Shown piece by piece: positions 11,537 through 21,984 of a stretch of 64,000 nt of DNA (positions are counted from its first letter, which is position 1; each line of letters starts with the position of its first letter). Both the position numbers and the translations under genes were made by a program. Location: the NCBI RefSeq assembly GCF_905404315.1, contig NC_066283.1:8990001-9054000 (forward strand), read 5' to 3'. Below the pieces are notes generated by a model that ran no database searches, was not told the origin of the DNA, and saw only the letters and a list, made by a program, of their open reading frames with translations. This stretch comes from Leptidea sinapis. Taxonomy: Eukaryota; Arthropoda; Insecta; Lepidoptera; Pieridae.

Positions 11537-12829
11537 TTAGCAACGATTCGGATATTTAATCTTGTCATATTTGTATAAAATCAATTATTTGTCTCTGTCG
11601 GTTAAATATCGTTCAATTTATTTTTTGTTAATGTGAATTGTTGAGATGTTAGTACTCGAAGCTAAATAATATTTGGGCAGGAACTTGGTATAAAAGATAC
11701 ATACGTAACTTTGCCAACATATTATAGAACACGTTATCTCTGGTGTAATTGGAGGTGATCGCCTACTACTAAGTGATACCCGTCCATGAGTGGCTCACAC
11801 AAAGAAACCGGTCAAGTAGGAGTCGCATGAAGGGTTTCATGTCACTATTTACTTCGATTGTATGTATTTCATTCGATGCCGTTATTTATTAATATATACC
11901 ATGACAAAATGTCAGCTATCCAACACTTATGGATTATGAAAAACAGGCAGTTGACAGACAGACGAACCAACAGACAGCACACTGTAACATAACAGCATTA
12001 ACATAACAGTAATAGTAAATTCAGACAGTATCAGGCTAGTCAACAAATTCAAAAAAGATTATAATTTTTGACGTAAAAAATTACAATAGTTATTTACAAA
12101 TTAAGATGACCGAAAGGCAGCATAATAGTTTTTCGTCAATTACTCAAATACTATTAAGGAATTCTAAATTCTTTAATTAACTTTTATCGTGTGATCTTGT
12201 TAAGTATACTATATATTGTTACTTATAAAAAGGGCTCCACGAAGCGAGCAATTGCATTTTTTTATTGTCTAGATATAGTTGTCGTCATTCCGAATTTAAG
12301 GAGCTTTCGCTAATATCTTTGATACTTTTTCAAAAATTATTGTTAAAACTTGTTAACTAACCCATTAGTAATATATCTCCCCTTGGTTGCTCATTTAGGT
12401 ACGAAACCAAAGAAAGGGTAGCTAATTTTAAATTATTTATCTTGTTATCATTCATCGCTATTAACACAATACCTATGCTAATATGAGCAAATACGCCTTA
12501 AAGATCAATATCTCCATGAAAATACTTTAATATTGCATAATTCTGTCATTAATGATGCATTTCGTTAGTTGAAAAAGCTCCCATAATTTATTAAGTTATG
12601 GTCGTAACTTAGCATTAATTAGTTTTTATTCGATACTTATTTTCTTTTATTAATTGAAGTCAATGAGATAATATTGGGCCTGGCATACTATTATCACAGC
12701 TGCATGTAACTTGATGCAAATTATACAGTAAGAAAAACATTGCCATCTTCGTAACAGCTCATGTAAAGGGGGTTTTCGTATAAACTGGTCAGTTATGGAG
12801 TGAATTCTTGAATGAAGTAGAGACATATA
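11537..12829. other. Intron 1: no gene seen
   Basis: AT-rich; a possible LINE scrap at 11750-11830 (GGTGATCGCCTACTACTAAG). Nothing else. Confidence 0.45.
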
Positions 12830-13313
12830 TACAGCCTGTAATTGTTCAGTGTGGCCAGGCTATTATTCCGTAACTATTACAGATAAAAAAAAGACATCAA
12901 TAACTTAGTGATATTAAACACTCCCATACATTTAGGTATGAGATTGTGAGAAAGGTCATTGTATCGCACAACAAGGACATCACTTCAAACATCTGTTTTG
13001 AATTCAAATTTCGAACTTACTAAGAAATAAATATTATTCAATAAAAAGATAGTTTTATTACTTTATTAGGTTGATAAAGACTTTCCTTTAATATCAGTAC
13101 CAAGCTAAAATAATATTTTAAAGTAAGGCAACTAAAACCTATGAGCTAATGTCATACTAAACGTATGGGAAGTGTTTAAATACAAAATTTTGGATTTTTC
13201 TTGTTTGATTTTTAAAGGTTATTGATGTCATTTTACTGAATCCATAAAGTTTTTTGATATCTGTAATAGTTACAGAATTATCACTTGGTCACACTTAACG
13301 ATTACATCCTGTA
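12830..13313. mobile_element. 484-bp MITE with long terminal inverted repeats
   Basis: The left arm (from 12830: TACAGCCTGTAATTGTTCAG, then TGTGGCCAGGCTATTATTCC, GTAACTATTACAGATA) pairs with the complement of the right arm (TACAGGATGTAATCGTTAAG, TGTGACCAAGTGATAATTCT, GTAACTATTACAGATA). Further in, GACATCAATAAC and AAACACTCCCATAC also match the other side. Arms therefore reach over 100 bp each, imperfect. Flanking sequence is TA-rich, so a TA or TATA target is possible. No ORF. Confidence 0.78.
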
Positions 13314-14039
13314 TATGTAATAGTTTTCGTTTATATTTATCGTTTATCGTATAGGTTTTATAGAAAATCAGATCAGTTTTAAGCGCTGCATATTTAAAAA
13401 ATTATAATTTCACAGAATATATACACAATGATAATGGTCTTAGTAATTGTATTCACAAGAAAAATTAGTAATAAATAACAAAATCTACAAAAAAATTAAA
13501 GCTCCGAGTCTCGAGTTAGTTAACATCACACAGCTGTACCAACTTTAGTGTAAATTACAAATAAACGAAAGCATATTCACAAAATTCTACTTTATTTTAC
13601 AAAAATTGCATTCTGTATCACTTCTGTGGAACGGTGCAAGAAATTGATGATTATTACGTATGGATATGAGCAAAAATAAACACAGATCTTGTGCAATTTG
13701 CCTTTTAAATGCGAACCAAAGCAATTTCAGTTAAATTGTGTGTAAAATGACTTGATCTTGAGGTGCAAATACCAAGTGAACATTTCGTACGATGTTATCA
13801 ATAATATCTAAATTGATCTTTTGTAGCTCTCATTCAGAATTTATTGAGGAATTTTTTTTACAACTTTTACTTCGAAAGCTCAGTATAATCTGGTGTGCTA
13901 ATTTTATTAAAAATCACATTCAAATTATAATTAAAATGTGCTTTATAATAAATGTTTAATGGAGCGATTTTCTATTTGAAGAAATGAGGATTATTTGCAT
14001 TGATATTTGGTTACTGAGTTTTTTCACACCGAAAATCCT
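13314..14039. other. Intron 1: no gene seen
   Basis: AT-rich, unassigned. Confidence 0.45.
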
Positions 14040-14192
14040 TTATTTTGAGCAATGCACGCACACTAAAACAAAGTGACATACAATTCGCGAGTGTAGTAGA
14101 GAGTAGCCGCACACTTAACTAATATTCCTGGTTTGTTTTCATCGTTTGTCTAACAGCAAGAGACGCTATCTAGATGTATAAATTATTTAAAG
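14040..14192 (-). mobile_element. MITE (GTCTAGATAGAC family), partial
   Basis: Shares GAGCAATGCACGCACACTAA, AAAGTGACATACAA and the end CTATCTAGATGTATAAATTA. It has an extra segment (ATTCGCGAGTGTAGTAGAGA) that also occurs inverted in the copy at 35942, so a longer subfamily exists. Confidence 0.7.
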
Positions 14193-16284
14193 AAAAAATT
14201 ATGAGAGTGAAAATTTAAGATGCGCGCACATCACTGTTACACAAAAGTAACAGGAAGAAGATGGCTCTTAAATATCTCAATAATGTCTCATAATCTCATG
14301 TTCACTATCGTCACTAAAATACCATATGCTATCCATTTCCAAATTATCGGTAAGTAACGACCTCTTACAACCTAATTTAAATACACGACCTTGGTATTTT
14401 CACTTCCCTAGATAGAATATTTCGTATTCTGACAGGTTTTCTTAAAATTGTTTTCTTCATTGCTTTGGTGACCTTTGCAAGTGCAAGTGTTACAAACATA
14501 AACACAGTTATATTATACGAATCAGTACACAAAAATTCGATTAATACCAAGCAGATGAAGAGTTTCGAGAATTGCAAATGGCTCCATGCCTACATTTTAT
14601 AATGTTATCATAGCATTTCGGTTCTCTTTATTACTACATTTTAATATTGCAAGAAAACATCACAAAGATTGGCCAAAAAAAACACAATATTCATTTTATT
14701 AGAACTACAGGTTCCAAATTCAAACATTATATTATCATAGTTTTTTTATTGTAACAGTATTTATGACTAGCCTGGTGTATAATTATGGTCGTCCATTTTA
14801 GATGCATCTTTTTCCCCAGTTATTTTTGTTTAAATGCTTTATATATAGAACACATGTTCTTATGTTTGCTGTTCACAGAGGGATAGGCAAAGATAGCGGA
14901 CCTTCATTTACTACGGTCCTAACAAATTTCTTAAGCTTCCGCTATTCACAGCTCTTATGCATGTCTTCTCATACATGACTTGGAAGCGATCCACCATTCA
15001 TCTTTAAATTCGAGCAAAACCAAGAATAGCCCCCTGGCTTAGGTCGTATTGAGCTGAATATTACTCTTGTGAGATATACATGCCAGATTATTTGGGTCTG
15101 TTTATACTGTTTAGATCTGAGATGTAAATATTTGAATGAATCTGCAAACCCGTTTTGTTTTACGATATTGAAGGGAAAGTGCGTTCCTGATATTAATTTA
15201 AATATTTAACGTATCTGTTGCAACGGTTCAATATATCGTTTAATAAAATGTCGGTATAATTGGATACCAATGTTAAAACGATGTCCTTAATAATAGCAAA
15301 CGAATCCGATTACCATATCGAAGCTGAACGAACCACTGTGGTGGGCGCATACATTGATTTATTCATGAAAAGAAGGCTTTCGCTGAGGCTACTCATTGAA
15401 GAAAGAATATTTATATTTACTAATGTTGTAAAACCGCTCGTTCGTTCCGTGCCTTCGTACAAGATATAAAACTATTTACTTCTTAAATAATATACTTATT
15501 TGCATGGTGGCCATGTTTTTAGCTAATTAATTAAAATAATTAAAGCGAATCCATTATTGATGTATTAATATTGTATCGCAAGTCGTATTATCTTGTTAAT
15601 ATTTTGAATTTGTTAAGAGATGGTCGATAGGAAGGAGTATCTTGTTCTGCTGCCACTTGTTGCTGTACACACTAATACATACACTTACACACTCAGTTAC
15701 ACACATACATACATACAATTAACACGTTGATTCACACAAAATCCAGTTATCAATAAACTAATATTTATTCTCCGCAGCCCACTGTTGTTGCTCTCCGCTG
15801 TGAGCTATATAATTTAAGCTTTGACACTGCCCGATTCGCTGGAAGAGCTATTGAACTGCGAGCCGATTTTGACCGAATTTGATCTGAGTCCGACATATGG
15901 GCCTATATAAACACAGTATAAGAACGTGAATGTATTTTCCACCTATCGAAAAATTAGCAGTTGTAGAGACTGCCGATAGAAGTGAAATTGAAGTGAAAAT
16001 TTGTAATATCGTATTGTTTAAAAAAAATCAAATAATGATTTAAATTTACTATAATAATTAAACAAAAATACTATTTCAACAATGCACAGTATAATTCAAT
16101 ACATTGAACTTTTCACTAAATCCATTCTCTTATAAGATATACACAGGACTAATGTTGTACTATTGTATATATACTATATAATACGGCAGCCGTATAGCTA
16201 CAGAAATACTGCTGTAAGCATTTCCTCGACGCGAACTCACGAGATTTCACCTATCCAAAAAGTATCTTATTATATATATTTATA
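14193..16284. other. Intron 1: no gene seen
   Basis: Unassigned AT-rich sequence. ACATACATACATACA near 15703 is a short simple repeat. Confidence 0.45.
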
Positions 16285-16985
16285 TTTATTTTTTTAGTTT
16301 TTTGTCTGAGCTCTGACACCGCGGGATGGTCGGCAGTGTTATTCCGTTGTCTTCAAGAGTCAAGTTGGAGGCAAAAAGAGTGCACAGGAGATCGGCTTTC
16401 TCTTTTGACGTATGGGCCAGGGTGTCATTCCTCATGTGCAACGGTGGCATAGACGGCTGGTTGAAGTTACCAAGAGCAGCATTCGACAACGACCAGAACT
16501 TGCGTGTTCCGGTCGGGTAACTGGAAAGCTGCTCGCAGATTTTGACGACGTGCATTGACGTCGCACGGGCGATTTGCCGCTTAAAAAATCTGGAGGCACG
16601 GTTATATTTTCTCTTTAGAACTTTGCAGCGCCACAACCTAAGTTCGATACGCCTGTTTTTTGCAGTCAGATGCTGCTTTAACTGACGCGTCGATGTGTGA
16701 TCTGCCACCGATCGGTACTACAGAGCTTGGTATAAAAATATCCATGCCCTGCAGTATCACATCGGCTACTGCAATGGCTCAGGCACTAGGATCATCCGAA
16801 GGGAAACAACCCTTGCCCCAAGGGTAGGATGCAAAAAGGGAACGCATTCTATCCCAATCTGCTGACTTGTAGTGCCAAACGCGGCGGGTCGCTGGTGATC
16901 TGCGACATTGGCGTCGAATAGTCACTACACTCCTGACCAGGCAATGGTCGGAGTGTAGTGAGTCAGGATAGAGGAAAGTCATAAG
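16285..16985 (-). mobile_element. Internal fragment of the jockey-like LINE, inverted
   Basis: On the minus strand it reads SDHCLVRSVVTIRRQ, ATRRVWHYKSADWDRMRSLF, ASYPWGKGCFPSDDPSA, then KQAYRTWVVAL, TGTRKFWSLSNAALGNFNQP and KEKADLLCTLFASN. This spans the end of the endonuclease to the start of the reverse transcriptase, matching 22410-23090. It keeps the SDH motif that the longer copy lost. It carries no 3' end, so it was probably severed by deletion rather than inserted as such. Confidence 0.85.
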
Positions 16986-18207
16986 ATTTCCCCTACCAAA
17001 AAGTGCACAACGCGGCTAAAAAAGTTTTCTCTTCAAAAATGATCCTTACGTAGACGTGATTTTCGTATTAAGAAAAATCAGCATATGACTAACAAGCGGT
17101 TCCATTCATTTTCTTTTTTCCCCTCAGTACACTTACTGTCACGTTTTAAGTTTAATATGAACAAGTGTTACACCGCATGCGTTTATGTCTTAAAACACAT
17201 TAGCGCCGCATTTGTTCATTAATTAAGCCGCTTCGGTCTGTTTTAAAACCAGCTTATTATTATGCGTAGCCATCACTTGAATGGAACCTAATTAAATTCA
17301 ATATTGCACCTGATATAACACATTTGGTAACATTTTACATATGAATGGGAAACATTTTTAATAATATAATGAATCGCTTCGTCAAAAGTTCAATTAAAAT
17401 TGATTAATCTCTTGTTATACTAATATATATAATTTTCATTAAGCACTTAAACTAATATATCTAACAAAATTGCCGCATTTAGCTCGAAATATATTTTCTG
17501 TAACGTAAAGAATAGTTTCATTAAATTTGATATAAACATATAAGTATGTTTTTTTTGTATATATTTGGTTCGTAAGAATCAATTCTTCACAAAATTTAAA
17601 TGAAATGTATAATACTGTTTCCATATATTGTTTAGTGGTAGGTTAACAATGGTAGCTTTAGACATTCAATTAGTGATTTAAAATCCTATCTTGAATAAAA
17701 ATATTATTTGAATTTGAATTAAGGGACCAAACTGAACGCAGACACAGTAGTGGTGTCGTTGCAGGCGTACCTACAGTAGTAAAATTTATTGATCAAAGGA
17801 TATATTATACCAATTTTTAGCAACGTAATGGAAGATCCATTCAAAAGAATATATAATATTAATTAATATCCATATTTCCAACTATATATGGACGGCTGTA
17901 AACAATTGGGCATAAACACTTTCTGTGATGTACTAATGTATACTCGTATAAGTCTAAACTAATTGCTCGCATCACGGTGCGGTTATACTGCGACATATTT
18001 TCATAACATTATTTATTATAATTATGTTCGTCTAAAGTTTTTTCGAGTGCTACAAATTTATTATCATAGCTTTAATAATTGTTTATATTATTTCGTGTTT
18101 TATGACAACACAATTTTATCAATTTACATACTTTTCTATTATGTATAATCTCATCAGCTCCGTAAAATATTCTCGTCCCGAATACCACAGTGTTTGAAGA
18201 TGAAAGT
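16986..18207. other. Intron 1: no gene seen apart from a LINE tail
   Basis: Unassigned except 17640-17720; GTGCACAACGCGGCTAAAAA near 17010 resembles the hairpin flank at 28709. Confidence 0.45.
17640..17720 (+). mobile_element. LINE 3' tail scrap
   Basis: GTGATTTAAAATCCTATCTT followed by GAATAAAAATATTATTTGAA and TTTGAATT is a short LINE 3' tail. Similar tails end at about 21800 and 48062. Confidence 0.45.
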
Positions 18208-18597
18208 TTCTAACCAGTGTGTTTCCAGTGATGACTTACGGTATGCAGAGATGGTCGCTTACTATGGGCCTGATGAGGAAGCTCATGTTCGCTCAGAGGG
18301 CAGTGAACAGGACTATGCTCAGAGTTTCCCTGCGAGATCGAATCAGATTTGAGGAGATCCGTAGGAGAACCAAAGTCACAGACATAGCGCAGATGGTTGC
18401 TAAACTGAAATAGATAGCCGGACAGATAAGTGCAGTAAGGTCTACGAATGGAGACCACGTACCGGAAGACGTAGGTAGGCTCCCCATAAGATTGACCGAC
18501 GATCTGGTCAAAATTGCAGCAATAGGTTGGATTAGGGCAGCACAGGGATCAATCGTCGTGACAATCTTTGGAGGGGCCTTTGACCAGTCCAACTTAG
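18208..18597 (+). mobile_element. 3' end of the small RTE-type LINE family, copy 2
   Basis: The longest of the four copies: VFPVMTYGMQRWSLTMGLMR, KLMFAQRAVNRTMLRVSLRD, RIRFEEIRRRTKVTDIAQMV, then a stop and RLTDDLVKIAAIGWIRAAQG. The GAT-type tail is missing on this copy. Confidence 0.82.
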
Positions 18598-18774
18598 AAA
18601 TCCTTGTAGTTAAGAATAAGCTTTTAAGTTATTCATACAATGTCTCGCCTAAAATATAAATATAATGTCATCCCTTACAGTGGATTAGAATGAAAGATTA
18701 ACAAAACTTTCCATAAATAAGTTAATGAAATCCAAGAAATATAAATATTAATCATTAAGGACGAAGCTATTTAG

Positions 18775-19000
18775 CTCATTTAAAATCAAGGCCTCCGGTC
18801 CTCGACACTAACCTATGCGAAACAAAGCGGCACTAGGCCGCTACTTCACGCCGGTATTCTGTGCGAGTGTAGAAAGTACCCCGGACGAGTCTGGCCCGAT
18901 TTTGCTGACGTCAAAAGACGGCAGCGTGACTCTCCCACTTCTAAAAAGCCCATAGTCGCCTCTTACGACACCCATGGGCCTGGGACTCCTCTATTCTATA
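18775..19000 (-). mobile_element. LINE 3' UTR fragment
   Basis: The segment TAGGCCGCTACTTCACGCCG, TACCCCGGACGAGTCTGGCC, CTTCTAAAAAGCCCATAGTC and GCCTCTTACGACACCCATGG is a GC-rich block. From memory of lepidopteran genomes it is the complement of a widespread non-LTR 3' end (GGTGTCGTAAGAGGCGACTA). No coding sequence remains. Confidence 0.55.
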
Positions 19001-19834
19001 TTATGGAAATAGTCCGGTTTTCAGAAGATATTGTCTTAAAATACCCGTATTTCTGTCAATAACATATGACTGGTAAGACATTTTTAAGTTCACAAAATAT
19101 CGTGTAATATATTCACTAAGCAAGTATATGATAATATTCAGATATACTGTTATTACAATAAACACACCTTACAGAATCTATTTTAAAATGCTACGAATAA
19201 ATATAACTCAAGTAAATAATATAAATAATAATACAATAATTATATAACAGACGAAGGTAAAAATAATTAGTGATAATAACATATTATCTCTACCTACCGA
19301 GTAGATGCTCTGTAACGCTCCGCTGTCATTGTTGGGTGACCTTTAATTAGTCATTATCCCAACAATTATGTTATTTCATACATTTGCTGTTAAATATTAT
19401 TGGATATTTTTGTGCATTTTTTATCATTTTGCTAGTCATCAACCTAAGAATGCAGCATGACACTGAGTCAGTTCCTTTTGATAACAATAACTGCTACACA
19501 GTACTTTTGAATTAAGATAATCACTTTAATATTATGCATACATTTGTTTTTTTTTATCATTTGTATATTTTTATGCTATAAGTTTAAAATTACTTTTTTA
19601 CCTCTAAGTCTTTTTAGTTGTATTATTCTGTGTGGTTTGTGTTTGTTATTAATAAAGTTTTCATTCATTCATTCATTTAAGAATGTGATATATTTTTATT
19701 CGTAACTAATTCATACTCGTTAAATAGAAGTATCTACATATTTGACCTGGAATAACCGCGCAAGGAATCTCATTACATTATTATATATATTTTGGTTGTA
19801 TGTGGAAGAAAGATGTAATTAGGTCTTACAGCTC
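19001..19834. other. Intron 1: no gene seen
   Basis: AT-rich; a (CATT)n tail at 19655 suggests that 19500-19680 is a LINE 3' end with no readable body. Confidence 0.4.
19655..19677 (+). repeat. (CATT)n microsatellite at a LINE-like tail
   Basis: AATAAAGTTTTCATTCATTC then ATTCATTT. A polyadenylation-like AATAAA precedes it, as at the RTE end near 33551. Confidence 0.6.
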
Positions 19835-19942
19835 TTCGGAACACTCCCCAATAAGAAATCCCCAACAATCCAGGAGTACATTATAAAAATTTTGATGTTG
19901 AAATGTTTCCTGATGGTCACACAGGTTGGTTAAAATGGGAAG
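19835..19942 (+). repeat. Short dispersed repeat abutting a MITE, copy 1
   Basis: GGAACACTCCCCAATAAGAA, ATCCCCAACAATCCAGGAGT, GTTGAAATGTTTCCTG and ACAGGTTGGTTAAAATGGGA match 20998-21107. Its right end meets the MITE at 19943 exactly. Confidence 0.6.
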
Positions 19943-20129
19943 CTTAGACCATTTATACGTCTAGATAGACTGTGATAGCTGCAAAAACCTCGATAAAATA
20001 GAGGTTAACAGTTAACCTCAATTTTAAGCAATGCACGCACACTAACACAAAGTGACATACAAATAGCGACTGGCCTGTTTTCATCGGTTAGCAGCAACAG
20101 AGTCTATCTAGACATATAAATTATCTAAG
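19943..20129. mobile_element. 187-bp MITE (GTCTAGATAGAC family), full copy
   Basis: The left end CTTAGACCATTTATACGTCT, then AGATAGACTG, is inverted at the right end (CAGAGTCTATCTAGACATAT, then AAATTATCTAAG). Between them lie GCAATGCACGCACACTAACA and AAAGTGACATACAAATAGCG, which recur in the other copies. Non-coding. Confidence 0.8.
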
Positions 20130-20167
20130 AGTTACAGTTATGTAACCGCACAAGGAAACAATGCATA

Positions 20168-20380
20168 TCTATATAATATATAAAAATGAATTGCTGTTCG
20201 TTAGTCTCCCTAAAACTCGAGAACGGCTAGACCGATTTGGCTAATTTTGGTCTTGAATTATTTGTGGAAGTCCAGGGAAGGTTTAAAAGGTGAATAAATA
20301 TGAAAGTGTTCGGAATTAAATAAAACCAACAATTTTGTTTTTCCTTTGATGTGTCCCCCGTCGTTCAGAAATCAAATTGA
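20168..20380 (+). mobile_element. Helitron 5' half
   Basis: Begins TCTATATAATATATAAAAAT after A, then GAATTGCTGTTCGTTAGTCT and CTCGAGAACGGCTAGACCGA, the usual leader of a lepidopteran Helitron group. No 3' CTAG end is found; the right border is approximate. Confidence 0.65.
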
Positions 20381-20997
20381 AAGAATAGTTTCAAATGAAT
20401 AACTAATTAGAATTTTTACATTTCTTTCTAACTTTCTCAGGAGGTAAAAACTAAACTTAAACTTAATTTTAGCTAACTATAGTTGGTAGGTAATCTACAG
20501 TTGTTAACTATCTATCTGATTATGTTGATGTAGATTGATAAAAAAAGTTTTGTCTCAAATTAAATTTCTAGACGCTAACAATTTTATTTGACATTTGACA
20601 CCAAACTATATGTAGATTGATAAATCTTAAAATATGTTAAAAAATAAAATTTCTGAACCTAACCGCACCACAAAAGAAAACAAAAAATATAGTTCATCAG
20701 AAAGCTTTAAATTAATTAACAGACTGTATCATGACTGTTTGTGTCTGTCAATTTCAAATTGAAACCTTGTAAATAGCCAGAAATTCAGGAAAACTCTGTT
20801 TGTAAGTAGGCAACGTCATGTGTAATTAATTGAAAGTAATAATTAAATTTCATTCTCACCGAGCATTTTTTTATTTGTTTTAATAAAAAAAGGATTACTT
20901 TTGATTGTTTGAAGTTTATTTTATACAAAAGTTTAGGTCTTTTATTTATCGATTGAGGCAGTACGATGCCTGCCATGTCAACTCGTTATGTATATTT

Positions 20998-21107
20998 TTT
21001 TGGAACACTTCCCGTAAGAAATCCCCAACAATTCAAGGAGCACCGCACCATATATGCATTTTGATAGTGAAATGTTTCACTCAGGTTGGCCAATAGGGGA
21101 AGTCAGT
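20998..21107 (+). repeat. Short dispersed repeat, copy 2
   Basis: GGAACACTTCCCGTAAGAAA, TCCCCAACAATTCAAGGAGC, GTGAAATGTTTCACTCAGGT, TGGCCAATAGGGGAAG. No MITE follows here. Confidence 0.6.
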
Positions 21108-21644
21108 CTCAAAAAAGATACCCTAAAAACCTCTTAAGCATATCAAATATGAATGAACGAATTTCTACTTAGCTTGATGAACATTAATCATAACACTGCG
21201 TCGTATATGATAGTTTGAATATTGGGTAACATAGACCGGAAGCGCTACTGTATCATATATCGGATCTAAAGATTAATTAGTTTGATTGTCAATACAATGC
21301 TAACAATGTCCTGTGGGTTTGTCTAGAGAACAATTCGCTCACTCATCGCGCCACCTGCCCGCCCTGTGACATAATAAATGACAATCTACTTAATAATTCA
21401 TTGGAATTTATGTATTCTTTGTTGTAATAGAATTTCTGACATGTCACCTGGCGCTGAATGACCATTTAGACATCCTTTTCTGTTACACTGTAGGAGTATA
21501 TGATAACGTAGGTATTACGAAATTCAAAGGATTTAAGACGTTTATATTATAAAGGTTACCAGAACATAAATGACTCTCTTAATAATAATACCACAGATTG
21601 GGAATGGAGGCTGTTGTAAATCATAAAATTGATAACGAAATTTT

Positions 21645-21805
21645 AAGAAAAAACAAAAGAAACTGAGCTTCTTGCATCCGTTCTTCTTAGGTCTGAGCTT
21701 TGTCTGACGCATAGATATTCGATGGTACGAGTAGTTTTAACGTTCAGTGAGTGATTTTGTATCCTATTTTGTAAATAAAAAACATTGGAATTTGAATAAA
21801 GTACG
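21645..21805 (+). mobile_element. LINE 3' UTR scrap
   Basis: GCTTCTTGCATCCGTTCTTC, TTAGGTCTGAGCTTTG and, at the end, GTATCCTATTTTGTAAATAA with a TTGGAATTTGAATAAA tail. It resembles 47960-48062. Confidence 0.5.
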
Positions 21806-21984
21806 GATTCAAAGAATGTTTAGAAATCTGCTTAAAGAAGACTTGGCTTTAATTTAAGATCTGAATATCATGTGCTATTATAGTTATAATGATTATATAA
21901 AATAATGATACTAACAGAGTAACGGCAGTTATAAAAATGTAGTATATATAGTTATATAAGTGGCAGGGCTTGTAAACAAATATT

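Larger units (their letters stand above)
20381..21984. other. Intron 1: short repeats only
   Basis: Holds the repeat at 20998-21107 and a LINE tail at 21645-21805. The remainder is unassigned. Confidence 0.45.
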
